NCBI RefSeq assembly: GCF_900112065.1
Contig: NZ_FOKE01000001.1
Coordinates: 145,468-209,467 of the forward strand
From: Cohnella sp. OV330
GTDB lineage: Bacteria > Bacillota > Bacilli > Paenibacillales > Paenibacillaceae
Direction of reading: 5' to 3'
DNA: 64,000 bases
Below, one piece after another: positions 10,599 through 21,004 of this stretch. Numbering within the stretch: position 1 is the stretch's first letter; each line of letters begins with the position of its first letter. A model generated the notes under the pieces. The model saw only the letters and a program-made list of their open reading frames with translations. It made no database searches and was not told the origin of the DNA. The translations under genes were made by a program, and so were the position numbers.

Positions 10599-11848
10599 CC
10601 TTTCGATGCGGTCCGCCCCCTGTATCCATTAAGTTGAGAATCCGAGTTTAGCCTGACGACCGCCAAAGCCAGAACCGCCGCTCCGGTCTCCAGCGCGTCC
10701 AGATCGAATTGCATGTGCGGATGATGCAAGCCGGGCTGCAAACCGCAGCCGAGACCGACCATGGTGGCACGGAGCTCGGGCTTGCGCAGCGCGTAAAAAT
10801 GAAAGTCCTCTCCGCCCGGCGTCACTGGCGGCGGCGCATATCCGTCCTCTCCGAGCAGCTCGGCGATGACCGTGCCGACCAGCGCCTCCAGATCTGGATC
10901 CGGGCTCGCGGCTGCCGTTCGCGACTTCATTCGGAGCGTCACGGGACTGCCGTTCGCCCCTCCGACGGCATGGACGGCCGCTTCCAAATCGGGCAGCAGC
11001 CTGTCCATCGCTTCGTTCGTCTGCGCCCGTACGTCGATCGTGAAGGTGCCGAGATCCGGGATGATGTTGCTGCTCTCGTTCGGGACGTGCAGCTTCGTCA
11101 CATTGCAGGAAGCGGGAACCGCAGCGTAGCTGGCGGAGACCGCGCGGACCGTCTGGACGATGTCGGACAGCACTTCGATCGCGTTCAAGCCGTCGCTTGG
11201 CCGGGCAGCATGCGCCTGACGTCCCCTGGCCTCCCCTTCCAGCACGGCGCACGCGCCATGATAGATGGCTCCGGACACTTGCCCGTAGGCCAGCTCCTTC
11301 GCCGGACGCAGGTGAATGCCCAGCAGGACGTCCACGCCGTCCAGACAACCAGCCTCGAGCAGCCTGAGCGCGCCTTCCCCAACTTCCTCCGCAGGCTGGA
11401 ACAGCACCCGCAGTTCGCCGGCCGGCATGAATCCCACCGCCTGCAACGCCTTCAGCGCGAACAGCGCCATCGTCATGTGCGCGTCGTGACCGCACGAATG
11501 GTTCGCCCGCAAGACGCCGTCCACCTGCTGCCACAGCGCATCGATATCCGCGCGAAGCGCGATGCACGCGCCCTTCGCGCCGCTACCTTTCTCTTCCCTG
11601 CCTCTCTCTTCCCTGCCTTTCCCTTCGCTGTTGCCCCCGTCCGCCGCGCCGCCGATCCAATGCGCGACCAGCCCGGTGTGCGCGGAGAACGTATCGTACG
11701 GCACGCCCATCTCGTCCAACGCTCGCGACAAATACGCTGTCGTTTGATGCTCCTGCCAGCTCGCCTCCGCGAGCGCATGCAGCTCCCCGTAGGTCGCCCT
11801 GATCTCATCCCGGTGCGCACGAAGCCAATCCGCGATCGCTTCCCTCAT
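10595..11848 (-). CDS. M20-family amidohydrolase, probable N-succinyl/N-acyl-L-amino-acid deacylase
   Basis: 417 residues from the ATG at 11848, which overlaps the upstream stop as ATGA. It shows the M20D metal-site motif GHDAHMT, the catalytic EEVGEGA and the ligand-bearing C-terminal GGEDFHFYA and HHPHMQ segments. Neighbours strongly suggest the L-desuccinylase that ends the N-succinyl pathway from D- to L-amino acids. A low-complexity Gly/Glu/Lys/Arg insert of about 20 residues (around 75-95, encoded near 11575-11640) interrupts the catalytic domain. A general N-acyl amino acid or peptide deacylase cannot be excluded. Confidence 0.85.
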   Translation of the reverse strand: MREAIADWLRAHRDEIRATYGELHALAEASWQEHQTTAYLSRALDEMGVPYDTFSAHTGLVAHWIGGAADGGNSEGKGREERGREEKGSGAKGACIALRADIDALWQQVDGVLRANHSCGHDAHMTMALFALKALQAVGFMPAGELRVLFQPAEEVGEGALRLLEAGCLDGVDVLLGIHLRPAKELAYGQVSGAIYHGACAVLEGEARGRQAHAARPSDGLNAIEVLSDIVQTVRAVSASYAAVPASCNVTKLHVPNESSNIIPDLGTFTIDVRAQTNEAMDRLLPDLEAAVHAVGGANGSPVTLRMKSRTAAASPDPDLEALVGTVIAELLGEDGYAPPPVTPGGEDFHFYALRKPELRATMVGLGCGLQPGLHHPHMQFDLDALETGAAVLALAVVRLNSDSQLNGYRGRTASKG

Positions 11849-12672
11849 GCTTGCCGCTCCAGCACGTAGTCCTGAACCTCGGGCTCCGCCCGATGGCAGG
11901 ACACGACCCGGTAGCCTTGGGAGAAGGCCGCCGTCGCCAGCTCGCGGAGCTGCCGCTGCCACACCTTGAACGCATCGGGCTGCGCCTGCTTCAGCTGGGC
12001 CGCGGCCCGCGGGATAGGCAGCCGCAGACCGTCCGCCAGGCCGATCAGATCCTTGCCGGATTGATGGCCGAGCGCCGTCACTTTGCCGTCCGTAAACTCG
12101 ACCCCAAGCAATCGCGGATACGCGGCCGCATCGCCGGCCGGCGCCCCCCTGCCTTCAGCGGCGTCCGTCGCGCGCGCCGAGGACAGCGCCCACTCCACCA
12201 GAAATCGATCCGTCGGGTGTCCTGCAGCATCGTAGCCATAAAACTCGCGAATATAAGAAGACACCGTCGCGCCGAGCTTGCATAGGTTCAGATAAGCATT
12301 GCGCGACTCGAAGGGATCGAACGTCCATACGATCTTGTCGTATCCGGCCTCCAGCGCCCACAGGCGCTGCTCCAGCTTGAGGCGCATGCCGATGCCCCGA
12401 TCGCGATAAGCGGGATCGAGCGCCATCATATGCGAGCCCACATAGGGCGCCTTGCCGTCATAGCCGATGAAGCCATAGCAAAAACCGACGAGTTCCTCCT
12501 TGCTGAACGCCCCATTCACCGCGCCGCCATGCAGAATAGCCGCGCGCATCTGCTGCATCGAGGTGATCGTATCCGGCGCCCACACCTTTTTTTGCAAATG
12601 AACGGCCTGAACGAGCTCCTCGATGTCCGTAATCAATCGATACTGTATGCGATCCTCATGCTGTTCCGGCAT
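11845..12672 (-). CDS. GNAT acyltransferase (COG3375-like), candidate succinyl-CoA:D-amino-acid N-succinyltransferase
   Basis: 275 residues, with a GNAT acyl-CoA-binding loop (YRDRGIGMRLK) near residue 90. The family is longer than ordinary GNATs and is typically encoded beside MenC-like racemases. In Geobacillus the equivalent enzyme succinylates D-amino acids before racemisation. Here it lies between the nitrilase-family gene and the M20 gene and overlaps the latter by four bases. CoA binding is visible; the choice of succinyl rather than acetyl donor is inferred from context. Confidence 0.8.
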   Translation of the reverse strand: MPEQHEDRIQYRLITDIEELVQAVHLQKKVWAPDTITSMQQMRAAILHGGAVNGAFSKEELVGFCYGFIGYDGKAPYVGSHMMALDPAYRDRGIGMRLKLEQRLWALEAGYDKIVWTFDPFESRNAYLNLCKLGATVSSYIREFYGYDAAGHPTDRFLVEWALSSARATDAAEGRGAPAGDAAAYPRLLGVEFTDGKVTALGHQSGKDLIGLADGLRLPIPRAAAQLKQAQPDAFKVWQRQLRELATAAFSQGYRVVSCHRAEPEVQDYVLERQA

Positions 12673-12703
12673 CAGGCACCCCCTGCTCTTTCTTCAACCT
12701 TCC

Positions 12704-13657
12704 TCACGGCTCGAGATGACCCGGCTTGGCGCGATCTTCCCGGCATCTCGCCCAATAGTCGTCCAGCAATTCCAGATCGAACTCCCGAACGATATCCTGA
12801 ATCGTGAATTCGTCCGTCTCGCTCGAGATCACGAACGCGTTCAGCTGGGTCGGGTCGCTAATCTTGAGCTTATAGCCGTACTTCCGTTTCGCCGCCTCGA
12901 GCTTTTCCCAATTAAAATCGTAATGCACGACCGCGCGGTCCATATTCACCGTCTCCGTCACGTGCGGATAGAAGAGCGTGCTCTTCGCCACGACGTCGCC
13001 CACCGGATTCAAGATCGAACAGATCCCGGGCCGCCAGATCGCGCCCGCAAAGTAAGCCCTGCACGTATAGGCCCAATAAGAGGTCATCATGCCTCCGTGG
13101 TAAGCCGAGGAGAACACGATGAGATCGGGCTTTTGCTGCATATACCGCTCCCGCAGTTCGTCGAAATTAACGTCGAAGCAGATGATGCAGGCAACGCGGC
13201 CGAAATCAGTCTCGATGACATCCGCTTCCTTGCCGTACAACGTATCCGAATTCGACTTCTGACGGATCGTGATGAAGTTTTTGTTGTACGTGCCGCACAC
13301 CTCGCCGGAGCGGTCGAGCACATGCGTCGCGTTGCGGAAGCTGCCGTCCGGCATCTCCAGGTTGGCCGAATAAGCGATGTAGCACCGATTGGCGCGCGCG
13401 ATCCCGGCAAAATAGTCGCGAATCCGGTACCCGCGATAGCGATAATAATCGTAGAGCCACTCCGTGCTCATATCCTTCATGTACGGATCGTCGCAGCACT
13501 CCGGCAATACGATGAAGTCGGGCCGCTCCGGCAGCACCTGCTGCAGCTGCGCCTCCCATTTGGCGATCATCTGCGTCACGACGCCTTCAAACCCTTGGCC
13601 GGGATCGACCTCTTTGAGCGGCGGCGCCATGCAGCTGATTTTGACATGCTTGGCCAT
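12704..13657 (-). CDS. Carbon-nitrogen hydrolase (nitrilase superfamily)
   Basis: 317 residues from the ATG at 13657, preceded by AAAAGGAGAGG. A TTG 24 bases further upstream is possible but has no ribosome site. The Glu-Lys-Cys triad is present: Glu in LPECCDD, Lys in YNKNFI and Cys in CIICFDVNF. Members hydrolyse amides, carbamoyl groups or nitriles. It follows the racemase gene by 30 bp. It is not part of the minimal succinyl pathway, so it may release an amino acid from an amide or carbamoyl precursor; that role is inference. Confidence 0.82.
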   Translation of the reverse strand: MAKHVKISCMAPPLKEVDPGQGFEGVVTQMIAKWEAQLQQVLPERPDFIVLPECCDDPYMKDMSTEWLYDYYRYRGYRIRDYFAGIARANRCYIAYSANLEMPDGSFRNATHVLDRSGEVCGTYNKNFITIRQKSNSDTLYGKEADVIETDFGRVACIICFDVNFDELRERYMQQKPDLIVFSSAYHGGMMTSYWAYTCRAYFAGAIWRPGICSILNPVGDVVAKSTLFYPHVTETVNMDRAVVHYDFNWEKLEAAKRKYGYKLKISDPTQLNAFVISSETDEFTIQDIVREFDLELLDDYWARCREDRAKPGHLEP

Positions 13658-13687
13658 GCGATCGTCCTCTCCTTTTGCCAAACTTCT

Positions 13688-14800
13688 TTATGCGTCTCGC
13701 GTCAGTTTGGCGACGGTCCATTCGTCCAGCGTGCGCTCGCACACCTCATGGCCGATCCCCGATCCGGTCGGCACGGCCAGTACGCCCGGTCGAATCAGGT
13801 CGACCTCCGGTACGACGACGTCCCGCTCCCAGAATCGGCTGGATGCCGACACGTCTCCCGGTATCGTGAAATTGGACAACGAAGAGAGCGCGACATTGTG
13901 CAGACGGCCGATACCGAGCTCCAGCATCCCGCCGCACCAGACCGGTATGCCGCGTTCCATGCAGAGGTCGTGGATCTTCTTCGCGTTCGTGAATCCGCCG
14001 ACCCGGCCGAGCTTGATGTTGATGATCCGGCAGCTGCCGAGCTCGATGGCGTGTCGCGCATCCGCGAGCGTATGGATGCTCTCGTCGAGACAGATCGGCG
14101 TCCGCAGCTCCCGCTGCAGCGCGGCATGGTCGACGATGTCGTCATGCGCCAGCGGCTGCTCGATCATCATCAGGTTATAGGGGTCCAGCGCCTTCAAAAG
14201 CGGCACGTCCGCCAGCGTGTAGGCGGAATTCGCGTCGACCATGAGCGGCAGCGAATCCCCGAACTTCCGGCGGATCGCGTCGACCAGCCGGATATCGAAG
14301 CCCGGCTTGATCTTCACCTTGATCCGTTTGTAGCCCTGCTCCACGAATCGCTCGACGTTCCGGACGACCGCCTCGACCGTCGGCTCGATGCCGATGCTCA
14401 CGCCCACGTCGAGCTCCTGCTTCGTGCCGCCCAGCGCTTGCGACAGCGAGACGCCTTCCCGTTTCGCGTACAAATCCCAGACTGCCGTCTCGATCGTCGC
14501 GATCGCCATATGATGGCGTCGGATCGGCGCGAACAGCGCCGATATCTCGTCGGGATGCGCCACTTCCCTGCCCGCCAAAGCGGGCACCAAATATTGCTCC
14601 AGCATATACCAGATCGTATCCGTCGTTTCTTCGTTGTAATAAGGGGCGGAGAAAGCCGTGCTCTCTCCATATCCGGTCGCGCCGTCGCCGTGGACGCTGA
14701 CGATCGCGCAATCCTTTTTTTCCATCCGTATGAAGCTGGTCTCGAACGGAGCTTTTAAAGGCGCTTGAACGCGCCTTAACGTAATTCGATCGATTTTCAT
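13688..14800 (-). CDS. MenC-like enolase-superfamily enzyme, probable N-succinylamino acid racemase
   Basis: 370 residues, the usual length. The enolase-superfamily catalytic set is complete: KVKIK (KxK on strand 2), metal ligands in VDAN, MIEQP and CLDES, and the second catalytic lysine in NIKLGRVGG. The C-terminal GGMLELGIGR and FTIPGDVSAS match the o-succinylbenzoate synthase/N-succinylamino acid racemase branch better than dipeptide epimerases. No menaquinone genes are adjacent, whereas a GNAT transferase and an M20 deacylase are, which favours racemase. It is first in the operon, behind a promoter carrying the shared 36-nt box. Confidence 0.87.
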   Translation of the reverse strand: MKIDRITLRRVQAPLKAPFETSFIRMEKKDCAIVSVHGDGATGYGESTAFSAPYYNEETTDTIWYMLEQYLVPALAGREVAHPDEISALFAPIRRHHMAIATIETAVWDLYAKREGVSLSQALGGTKQELDVGVSIGIEPTVEAVVRNVERFVEQGYKRIKVKIKPGFDIRLVDAIRRKFGDSLPLMVDANSAYTLADVPLLKALDPYNLMMIEQPLAHDDIVDHAALQRELRTPICLDESIHTLADARHAIELGSCRIINIKLGRVGGFTNAKKIHDLCMERGIPVWCGGMLELGIGRLHNVALSSLSNFTIPGDVSASSRFWERDVVVPEVDLIRPGVLAVPTGSGIGHEVCERTLDEWTVAKLTRDA

Positions 14801-14839
14801 GTGCCGACCCTGCCTTTCGTCCTTCGCCGCATCCCTTTT

Positions 14840-14903
14840 ATTATAGGGGGGCCGCTCTGCGATCGGACCCCTTCAATCTTATGACTTCATGTCCAAAATT
14901 AAG
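14840..14903 (-). promoter_or_regulatory. Promoter of the racemase operon with the shared 36-nt box
   Basis: On the minus strand the box (14903 to 14868) reads CTTAA, 8 nt, ATGAAGTC, ATAAGATT, GAA, GGGG. Exactly 22 nt later comes a perfect TATAAT (14845-14840). No TTGACA-like -35 lies at the expected position. The same box with the same spacing stands before three other genes in this window, implying control by one activator. Confidence 0.75.
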
Positions 14904-14934
14904 ATCGCGAGCGTGGCGGCGCTGCGAATGGGGT

Positions 14935-16488
14935 TTACGGATGGCTTTGGATAAACGCGTCGATCTGCTTCTGCATCTCGGCCTGGACCTTGTCGATCCC
15001 CGCCTGCTTCAGCTTCTCCTTGGCGATCGGGATGCCTTCCTCCGGCTTCACGAGGCCGTGGTAGATCGGCAGCAGATAGGTTTTCTGCACATTGCCGAGC
15101 GCAGCCAGCTCGTTTTTAATGTTCGTATCGTCCAGCACGAATGTCGCCAGCTTGGTGTCGACGATATTGTCTGCCTTCCATTTATCGTAAAAGGACTTGA
15201 TCAACTCTCCGGCCGCCCCTTCAGGCTGACGGTATAGCTCGGGCGTGCGCCAGCCCCACGGGCAAGCGCCGTCGGGCGGATATCCGGCGGAACCCGGCAG
15301 GCTCTTGTATTTGTAATCTCCGACAGGCTCCCAGTGCTTGCCTTTGATGCCGTACGTGGTCAGGTCGAACAGTTCCTTGTCGTAGCGGAGCAGATCCAGC
15401 GCCATGAGCGCACGCTCCGGATTTTTGGAGGTGGCGTGGATGCCGATGCCGTTGCTGATCAGCGGGGACCTATACCGCTTGGCATTCGGCGTGAGATCGA
15501 CGACTTCGGGCTTCCACTCCGGATGGGCAAGCAGGATCGCTTCCATCGTGCCCGCAACGGTAGGGAGATTGCCGGAGTCGGCCGCCGTCTTGCCTGCCTT
15601 GAACGCCGCGTGCCAATCGGTCTTGGAGACGATGGATTCTTTGGGCCACAACCCCTGTCGGGCCATATCGTAAAGCGCGTTGAACTTCGCGATGTACTTG
15701 GGATCGTCCAAGTAGTTGTAAAGCTTCGGATGCTCGCTGTCCATTTCGTAGACGAGCGGGACGCTGCCGTTCACGAAGAGACGCTCGAGATCGGCGAACA
15801 TGACCGGCATGGCGACGCCGTTCAGGTTCGTGCTCGGCCCGCCGAACGGGGCGATGTCCTTCTCGAATTTGGCGACCGTCGCCAGATAGTTGACAAAGTC
15901 GGCTTGCGAATCCACTGCCGGCAAATCGTACTTCTCCCTCAAATCGCCGCGGATGATCGCCAGTGCGTAGCCGGATTCGAAAATATCGTTCGGTACCATA
16001 TAGAGCTTGCCGTCTACGCTCGCCTGCTCCCAGCCCAGCGGATCCTGCTTCGCCCAGGTCGTCGGCAAGTACTTCTTGATCATGTCTTCGGGCAATTCCA
16101 GGAAGCCGCCCTTGCGCGCCGTCGGCTGATAGAACGCCCAGGAGCTCGTAAAAGCCAAGTCGAAGTCTTCGTTCGCCGCGAACATGAGCGGATACTTCTG
16201 GATATATTCGTTCCAAGCGAGAAATCGCACCTCGAGCGTGGCATTGATTTTTTCCTTGAGGATCTTGTTGACCTCCGCGTACACCTCGTCCGTGTCGGCG
16301 GGCTTCGGGCCGAGCAGCACCAGCTTGAGCGTGACGGGCTTGGACGTATCGAACGCACTGGTCGCCGCGCTGCCGGAAGGCGCCTGCGTCGCAGCCGGCG
16401 AAGACGCATCTCCGCCGCCGTTCCCGCCGCTGCATGCGGCAGCCAGCAAGCTCATCGCGAGGATCGCCGCCAATCCCCATTTTTTCAT
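14935..16488 (-). CDS. Extracellular solute-binding lipoprotein 1
   Basis: 517 residues with lipobox LLAAAC and a Gly/Ser/Ala tether. It belongs to the same group as the protein encoded at 30263-31873; the C-terminal 60 residues are almost the same (shared segments include FVLDDTNIKNEL and KLKQAGIDKVQAEMQKQID). It is probably a receptor for oligosaccharides released by the heparinase-like enzyme encoded just upstream. No permease gene adjoins it, so it must use one encoded elsewhere, possibly LplB/LplC at 6.8-8.7 kb. A TATAAT lies at 16516-16511, but the 36-nt box is absent and a terminator precedes it. Confidence 0.87.
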   Translation of the reverse strand: MKKWGLAAILAMSLLAAACSGGNGGGDASSPAATQAPSGSAATSAFDTSKPVTLKLVLLGPKPADTDEVYAEVNKILKEKINATLEVRFLAWNEYIQKYPLMFAANEDFDLAFTSSWAFYQPTARKGGFLELPEDMIKKYLPTTWAKQDPLGWEQASVDGKLYMVPNDIFESGYALAIIRGDLREKYDLPAVDSQADFVNYLATVAKFEKDIAPFGGPSTNLNGVAMPVMFADLERLFVNGSVPLVYEMDSEHPKLYNYLDDPKYIAKFNALYDMARQGLWPKESIVSKTDWHAAFKAGKTAADSGNLPTVAGTMEAILLAHPEWKPEVVDLTPNAKRYRSPLISNGIGIHATSKNPERALMALDLLRYDKELFDLTTYGIKGKHWEPVGDYKYKSLPGSAGYPPDGACPWGWRTPELYRQPEGAAGELIKSFYDKWKADNIVDTKLATFVLDDTNIKNELAALGNVQKTYLLPIYHGLVKPEEGIPIAKEKLKQAGIDKVQAEMQKQIDAFIQSHP

Positions 16489-16520
16489 CCCTGTCCCCCC
16501 CTTTAAGTCGATTATAAACC

Positions 16521-16552
16521 GGAAAACAGCCGAGCCTCATTCGCTCGGCTGT
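16521..16552 (-). terminator. Terminator of heparinase-like gene 1
   Basis: A perfect 10-bp stem (ACAGCCGAGC, 7-nt loop, complement) is followed by TTTTCC on the minus strand, 19 bases past the stop. It separates the heparinase-like gene from solute-binding protein 1. Confidence 0.85.
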
Positions 16553-16570
16553 AGACCTATTGATTAAACG

Positions 16571-19500
16571 CTACTTTTTTACGAAAAACTTCATCTCGGA
16601 GATCGATACCCATTCAGGACTCAGTATCGCGTCCGTCGATCCGAACACCGCCACCCTGAAGTATCTCGCATGGATCGACGGGAAGTTGAACGGAATGAAG
16701 TTGCTGGTGTCGCCGACCGTATCGCCGCCGTACACGTTCGTCCAGTTCACGCCGTCGTCCGAGACGGAGAACATGATTCTGCTCGATCTCGTATGACCGT
16801 TGTAGAACGCGGCATCGAATCTCTCCAGTTGGATCGTCTCCCCGAAGTCGAAGTCGATATGGGATCCGATATTTCCCGCCCACCGCGAGGTATTGGACTG
16901 AATATTATCGAACATTTTCGGCACGTTTTCCGGACCGTACGTCGCGGTAAAGCTCGCATACATTTTTTCTTTGAGGTCCGCGATCGGGATCGGGGTGACC
17001 GGCGCCAGCGGCACTCTCTCCCACTGGAGCACTTCCGGCGGCGGCAGGGTCACGATGTCGGCCACCAGCGCATCGCTGTCCCACGTCACGTCGTGATCCA
17101 GGCTTTCCCCGATAAAGCCGACCGGGATCAGCAGTCGGTTATCGACCAAGGATGCCGGTTCGTCCATCGTCACGCTTGCGCCGTTCACCGTCGCCGTATC
17201 GCTGTCCGCCGTCACCACGATCGTCGTGCCGTCTTTGGTGGCCGTCACGGTTTGAGCGGCTTCGTTCCACGTCACGTCCATGCCGAGCGCTTCAAGGACA
17301 TCCTCAGCCGGCACCATCACGCTGTTGCCCGCCAGCTGCGGCTCGACATCAAGATCCACGCCTTGTCCGTCGATGCGGACGCGGATCTTCCGCTCCACCG
17401 TCTCCGACGGAACCTCGTCGGCGTACGGAAGCGCGCTTGCGTTCGTCTTTTGCAGCGTATACGTGCCCGGCGTCCCCTCGAAGTAGAGCGTATTGCCGTC
17501 TTTGACGACTTTATGCTTCGCCGACGCCGTCTCGCCCGCCTTCACGGCGGTCCAGTCGCCTTCCGCAAGGTCGGCCACCAGGATCTTATAAGTCTGGCCT
17601 GCTTCGCCGTCGAAGGCGATCGTCGCTTCCTGATCGGTCAGGCCGAAGTCCTTGGCGAAAAAGACGACGCGATCGTAGATTCTTGCTCCTGCATAATCGT
17701 CCGTCTCGGAATAGTGCACATCCAGCGGCGAAGGACCTTCGACGGCGTCCATCACCTGCATGACGTTCAGGAAGCGCGTCTGGTTCGCAGGCGCTTGGTT
17801 CGAGAGCTCGATCCGCCAGTCGCCCGCTTCGAGGCTCTGGATGTTGGCCGGATTGCCGGGAGCTCTCGGGAAATTAACGCCGTCCACTTCGAATTCGCGT
17901 CCGGGACCGCCGATCTTCTCGACCTTCAGGTCAACCGCCTTAGGCAGCAGCGCGTCGGTGACCATCTTGCCTTCATAGCCCCGCTCCGTCACCGTATTCG
18001 TGAATCGGCTGCCTTCCCGAACCGGCTCGCCTATCGTGTGAAGCAGCCATCTTTTCTTTGCGTTCGCATTCGGCGTGTCGATATTGTCGTACACGATCAT
18101 CGCCGCAGGATGCTCGTCGTCCTTGAAGTTCAGGAACGCCATGCTCCTCGTATAGTCTTCGGTCCTCGTCTTGCCGTACGCCTCCGTAAGCTCGCCCTTC
18201 AGATACGAGTAATCCGGATACATCTCGTCGTCGCCGATGGCGTGGGACAAGATCGTTCCTCTCTGGTAATCCGGACTGGTATTCCATTGCTCGACCGTTC
18301 TTGGGATCTCCGTCACGGAGCGTTGATTCGACGGGGAGAACTTTCCCTGATCATTCGCAGAAGCAAGCGGGTCTTCGATCAGCACGACGTTATGCGCGAC
18401 CGACTGCTTGTTGTAGTTCAGGTCGTGCGGATTGCCGTATTCGTCGAAGGATCCGTTCGGGAAGACGCCGTTGTAAATACCGGAATCAATCGCCAGGTAA
18501 CCCTTGTAGTACATTGAGAACGCGCCGGCGTCGACATGTTGGTGGTTGGTCTGGGTCCGCTCCCCGATATTCATGACCGCGACGACCGATTTGGAATCCG
18601 GTCCGTCATCCCAGCCCGTGCGGGCCACGATCGAGCCGTACGGCGCCGGGAAGTACTTGGACAGCGGCGTATCGTAGGTGGATTGCGCGGGCGCTTCCGG
18701 ATCGAAGAACAACATGTAATACAGTTCGTCCTGATACGTGTTCTGCTTCAGGAACTCGTTCTGAGCTCTCGGATTCCGGTATACGCTGCCTGCGATCATG
18801 CTGGTAATATTGCCAAGTACGAATCTGCTCCACGGCACTTGGTAGTAGGTATTGAAGTCGTCGCCTTCCGTCATGATGAAGCCGTCAGGCCGGCGGGTAT
18901 ACACCTGCCTGTCTAGCGCTAGTCCGATCTTGCTCGTGAGCGGCTCGATGCCGATCCCTTTCCACAGCTGATTGCCCATCATGATGTACCTGAGCCGATT
19001 GTCCCCATAAGCGGGGCCTTCGAAGGGCATCTCCGCGTCGAGCATGACATTGTAGCCTGGCAGGCTCACATTCAAGAGGAAGTCCGCAACGTCGTTATAG
19101 TACTCGGGATTGGTGTCGTACACCGCGATTCCCATCGCCAGCTTGAACTGATGGTGCACGTCGCCGTTGGCGTGCCCGGCCAGAATATACTTATCATTCT
19201 GCTTCATCGGGTACGGGTATTCGAGACCGGTCCTGACCCACACGCCCAGCGCCTGGCGGACGGCCGCCCGCTGCCCCTCGTCCATCAGATCGTAGCACCA
19301 GTCGTAGACGACGGATTCCAGGAACATCAGGGTGCCGACTTCTCTGCCCACATCGAAAATGACGCCCTTGTCGGGGTTCAACTGTGTCGTATTCGCCATG
19401 TTAACGGCGATCGAGACCGCCTTTTCACCCGCCGCCTCATCGCCATGGATCAGGTAGAGAAGCGCGTTGGACTTCATGACCTCGACCGTTCTCGGGTCGA

Positions 19501-20779
19501 TGTTGGTATAAGCGGTTCCCGTTCTGGGCGGGAAGTTGCCGGTCAGCTGCCTTTGCGCTTTGGTGTTGATGTTCGCCCATACGTCGTCAAAAGCAGGGTT
19601 GCTCAACCTCGCCTTAAGCGCGGGGAGCGTATCCTTGTTCACGAGCACGCGCGGGCGCTCCGCCGGCGGGATCGGAAGCGGCTTGTACTGGCCGGATTGC
19701 TTGGGCGCCACGGGGAAGATGATCGGCGCCTGCGCCTGGAACAGAATGATCGGGTTGGTCGTCAAATCCCCGACCTTCTCGGTGACTTTGCCTTGATAGG
19801 TCATCGCAAACGTATAGGTGCCCGGCAACAGTTCCTTGCTCGCCGTGCCGCCCACCGTCGTCCCGAACGTCCGCCAGCCGGTCGCATAATACGACGCCGC
19901 GCCGCCGGTCAGCGGGTAGCCTTGCTCGTTTTTCAGCTGCACGGTCGCCTTGACCGTCCGGAAAACGATGACAGGATCGGCGCCGATCTGCTGCGCTTTG
20001 TCCATCCGGGTGCCTTCGTAGTCCACATGGAACGTATAGTTGCCCGGCAGCAGCTCCTTGCTCGCCTCGCCGCCGGCGACTTCGCCGAACGTTTTCCAGC
20101 CTTCGGAGCCGTAATAGGAGGCCGTACCTCCGCTAAGCGGGTTGCCCTGGCTGTCCTTCAGCTGCACCTTCGCCTTGACCGTCTGGAAGACGATGACGGG
20201 ATCGGCGCCGGTATCTTGCGCTTTGCTCGTTCGCGTGCCTGCATAGTCCACGTTGTACGTATACGAGCCGGGCAGCAGCTCTTTGCTGGCCTCGCCGTTC
20301 GCGATGGTCCCGAACGTTTTCCAGCCGGAAGCGTAATAAGAGACGACTCCGCCGTTAAGCGGATTCCCTTGGCTATCCTTCAGCTTCACCTTGACGTTCA
20401 CCGTCTGGAAAGCGACGAGCGAATCGACGCCCGTGTCCTGCGCTTTTTCCAGGTACGTCCCCTCGTATGCCACATGGAACGTATACGACTTGTCCGGCAG
20501 CGTCTTGCTCGCGATGCCTGTCGCATCCGTCGTGCCGAACGTCTTCCAACCCGCATCGTAGTAATCGACGGTCGCGCCCGCGAGCGGATTGCCGTTGCTG
20601 TCCTTCAACTGGACTTTGACGGCATCCGGATCTCCGTATACACTCTCGGACACCGACGTTTGCGGCTCGACCGCCGCCGCCCGCTGCGGGGCCAATCCAA
20701 ATAAAAACCCTCCAATCATCGCTAAGCATAAAAGCATGGAAATCCACTTTTTGTTCGTTCCAGTTAACCAACTGGCCAT
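16571..20779 (-). CDS. Secreted heparinase II/III-like protein 1, multidomain
   Basis: 1402 residues from the ATG at 20779, chosen over a GTG at 20788 because GAAAGGGTG is correctly spaced only for the ATG. Order (numbered from the GTG): signal peptide (cleavage after RAAA, about 39); four tandem 72-residue beta repeats with KDSQGNPL and YY..GWKTFG (about 55-350); an alpha/alpha-toroid plus beta heparinase II/III-like region (about 375-1110) with histidines at [11 protein letters not shown] and the hallmark [10 protein letters not shown] (748-757); a copper-amine-oxidase-N-like stalk (about 1135-1250); and an F5/8 type C/discoidin sugar-binding domain (about 1270-1405). It is likely a lyase of acidic polysaccharides outside the cell. 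The substrate is unknown. Its closest relative is the next gene. Confidence 0.87.
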   Translation of the reverse strand: MASWLTGTNKKWISMLLCLAMIGGFLFGLAPQRAAAVEPQTSVSESVYGDPDAVKVQLKDSNGNPLAGATVDYYDAGWKTFGTTDATGIASKTLPDKSYTFHVAYEGTYLEKAQDTGVDSLVAFQTVNVKVKLKDSQGNPLNGGVVSYYASGWKTFGTIANGEASKELLPGSYTYNVDYAGTRTSKAQDTGADPVIVFQTVKAKVQLKDSQGNPLSGGTASYYGSEGWKTFGEVAGGEASKELLPGNYTFHVDYEGTRMDKAQQIGADPVIVFRTVKATVQLKNEQGYPLTGGAASYYATGWRTFGTTVGGTASKELLPGTYTFAMTYQGKVTEKVGDLTTNPIILFQAQAPIIFPVAPKQSGQYKPLPIPPAERPRVLVNKDTLPALKARLSNPAFDDVWANINTKAQRQLTGNFPPRTGTAYTNIDPRTVEVMKSNALLYLIHGDEAAGEKAVSIAVNMANTTQLNPDKGVIFDVGREVGTLMFLESVVYDWCYDLMDEGQRAAVRQALGVWVRTGLEYPYPMKQNDKYILAGHANGDVHHQFKLAMGIAVYDTNPEYYNDVADFLLNVSLPGYNVMLDAEMPFEGPAYGDNRLRYIMMGNQLWKGIGIEPLTSKIGLALDRQVYTRRPDGFIMTEGDDFNTYYQVPWSRFVLGNITSMIAGSVYRNPRAQNEFLKQNTYQDELYYMLFFDPEAPAQSTYDTPLSKYFPAPYGSIVARTGWDDGPDSKSVVAVMNIGERTQTNHQHVDAGAFSMYYKGYLAIDSGIYNGVFPNGSFDEYGNPHDLNYNKQSVAHNVVLIEDPLASANDQGKFSPSNQRSVTEIPRTVEQWNTSPDYQRGTILSHAIGDDEMYPDYSYLKGELTEAYGKTRTEDYTRSMAFLNFKDDEHPAAMIVYDNIDTPNANAKKRWLLHTIGEPVREGSRFTNTVTERGYEGKMVTDALLPKAVDLKVEKIGGPGREFEVDGVNFPRAPGNPANIQSLEAGDWRIELSNQAPANQTRFLNVMQVMDAVEGPSPLDVHYSETDDYAGARIYDRVVFFAKDFGLTDQEATIAFDGEAGQTYKILVADLAEGDWTAVKAGETASAKHKVVKDGNTLYFEGTPGTYTLQKTNASALPYADEVPSETVERKIRVRIDGQGVDLDVEPQLAGNSVMVPAEDVLEALGMDVTWNEAAQTVTATKDGTTIVVTADSDTATVNGASVTMDEPASLVDNRLLIPVGFIGESLDHDVTWDSDALVADIVTLPPPEVLQWERVPLAPVTPIPIADLKEKMYASFTATYGPENVPKMFDNIQSNTSRWAGNIGSHIDFDFGETIQLERFDAAFYNGHTRSSRIMFSVSDDGVNWTNVYGGDTVGDTSNFIPFNFPSIHARYFRVAVFGSTDAILSPEWVSISEMKFFVKK

Positions 20780-20830
20780 TCTATTCACCCTTTCGCCGAT
20801 GCCTGGGCGGCAAGTATACGAATCGATTTC

Positions 20831-20894
20831 ATTTTAATGGAAACGCTATCAAGATCGTCCCCGTCAATCTTTCGATTTCATGGTCAAAGTTAAG
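20831..20894 (-). promoter_or_regulatory. Promoter of heparinase-like gene 1: 36-nt box and -10
   Basis: The box runs 20894 to 20859 on the minus strand (CTTAA, 8 nt, ATGAAATC, GAAAGATT, GAC, GGGG). Exactly 22 nt separate it from a TAAAAT -10 at 20836-20831. The spacer has no -35 consensus but contains a cre site. Confidence 0.75.
20836..20853. promoter_or_regulatory. cre site (CcpA) in the heparinase-like 1 promoter
   Basis: AATGGAAACGCTATCAAG fits the catabolite-responsive element consensus (WWTGNAARCGNWWWCAWW) at all but the last position. It fills most of the spacer between the 36-nt box and the -10, a position expected to block transcription when preferred sugars are present. An identical copy precedes heparinase-like gene 2. 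Confidence 0.7.
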
Positions 20895-20904
20895 ACGCGG
20901 GGGC

Positions 20905-20938
20905 TTGTTTGTTCCTAGTCGAGACTTCTCTCGGTCCG
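20905..20938. repeat. Single diverged copy of the 25.4-kb array unit
   Basis: TTTGTTCCTAGTCGAGACTT and the bases after it match the unit of the array at 25.4 kb (TTTGTTTCTAGTTGAGACTT ...). It sits at the equivalent place between a promoter box and the terminator of the next paralogue, so the array and the gene duplication probably share a history. Confidence 0.6.
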
Positions 20939-20963
20939 GAAGAGCGGCGTCCGCGGCTACGCC

Positions 20964-20990
20964 AAAAAGCCGGGCGCACGCGCCCGGCTT
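20964..20990 (-). terminator. Terminator of heparinase-like gene 2
   Basis: A GC-rich stem (GCCGGGCGC, 2-nt loop, complement; 20969-20988) is followed on the minus strand by TTTTT, 14 bases past the stop codon. Confidence 0.85.
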
Positions 20991-21004
20991 CCTGCATTCC
21001 GAAA

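Noticed and set aside
13658..13681. TTG start for the nitrilase-family gene
   Set aside because: It would place the good ribosome site AAAAGGAGAGG inside the coding region; the ATG at 13657 is correctly spaced.
13688..14800. True menC (menaquinone synthesis)
   Set aside because: No men genes are adjacent, whereas the acyltransferase and deacylase of the N-succinyl amino-acid pathway are.
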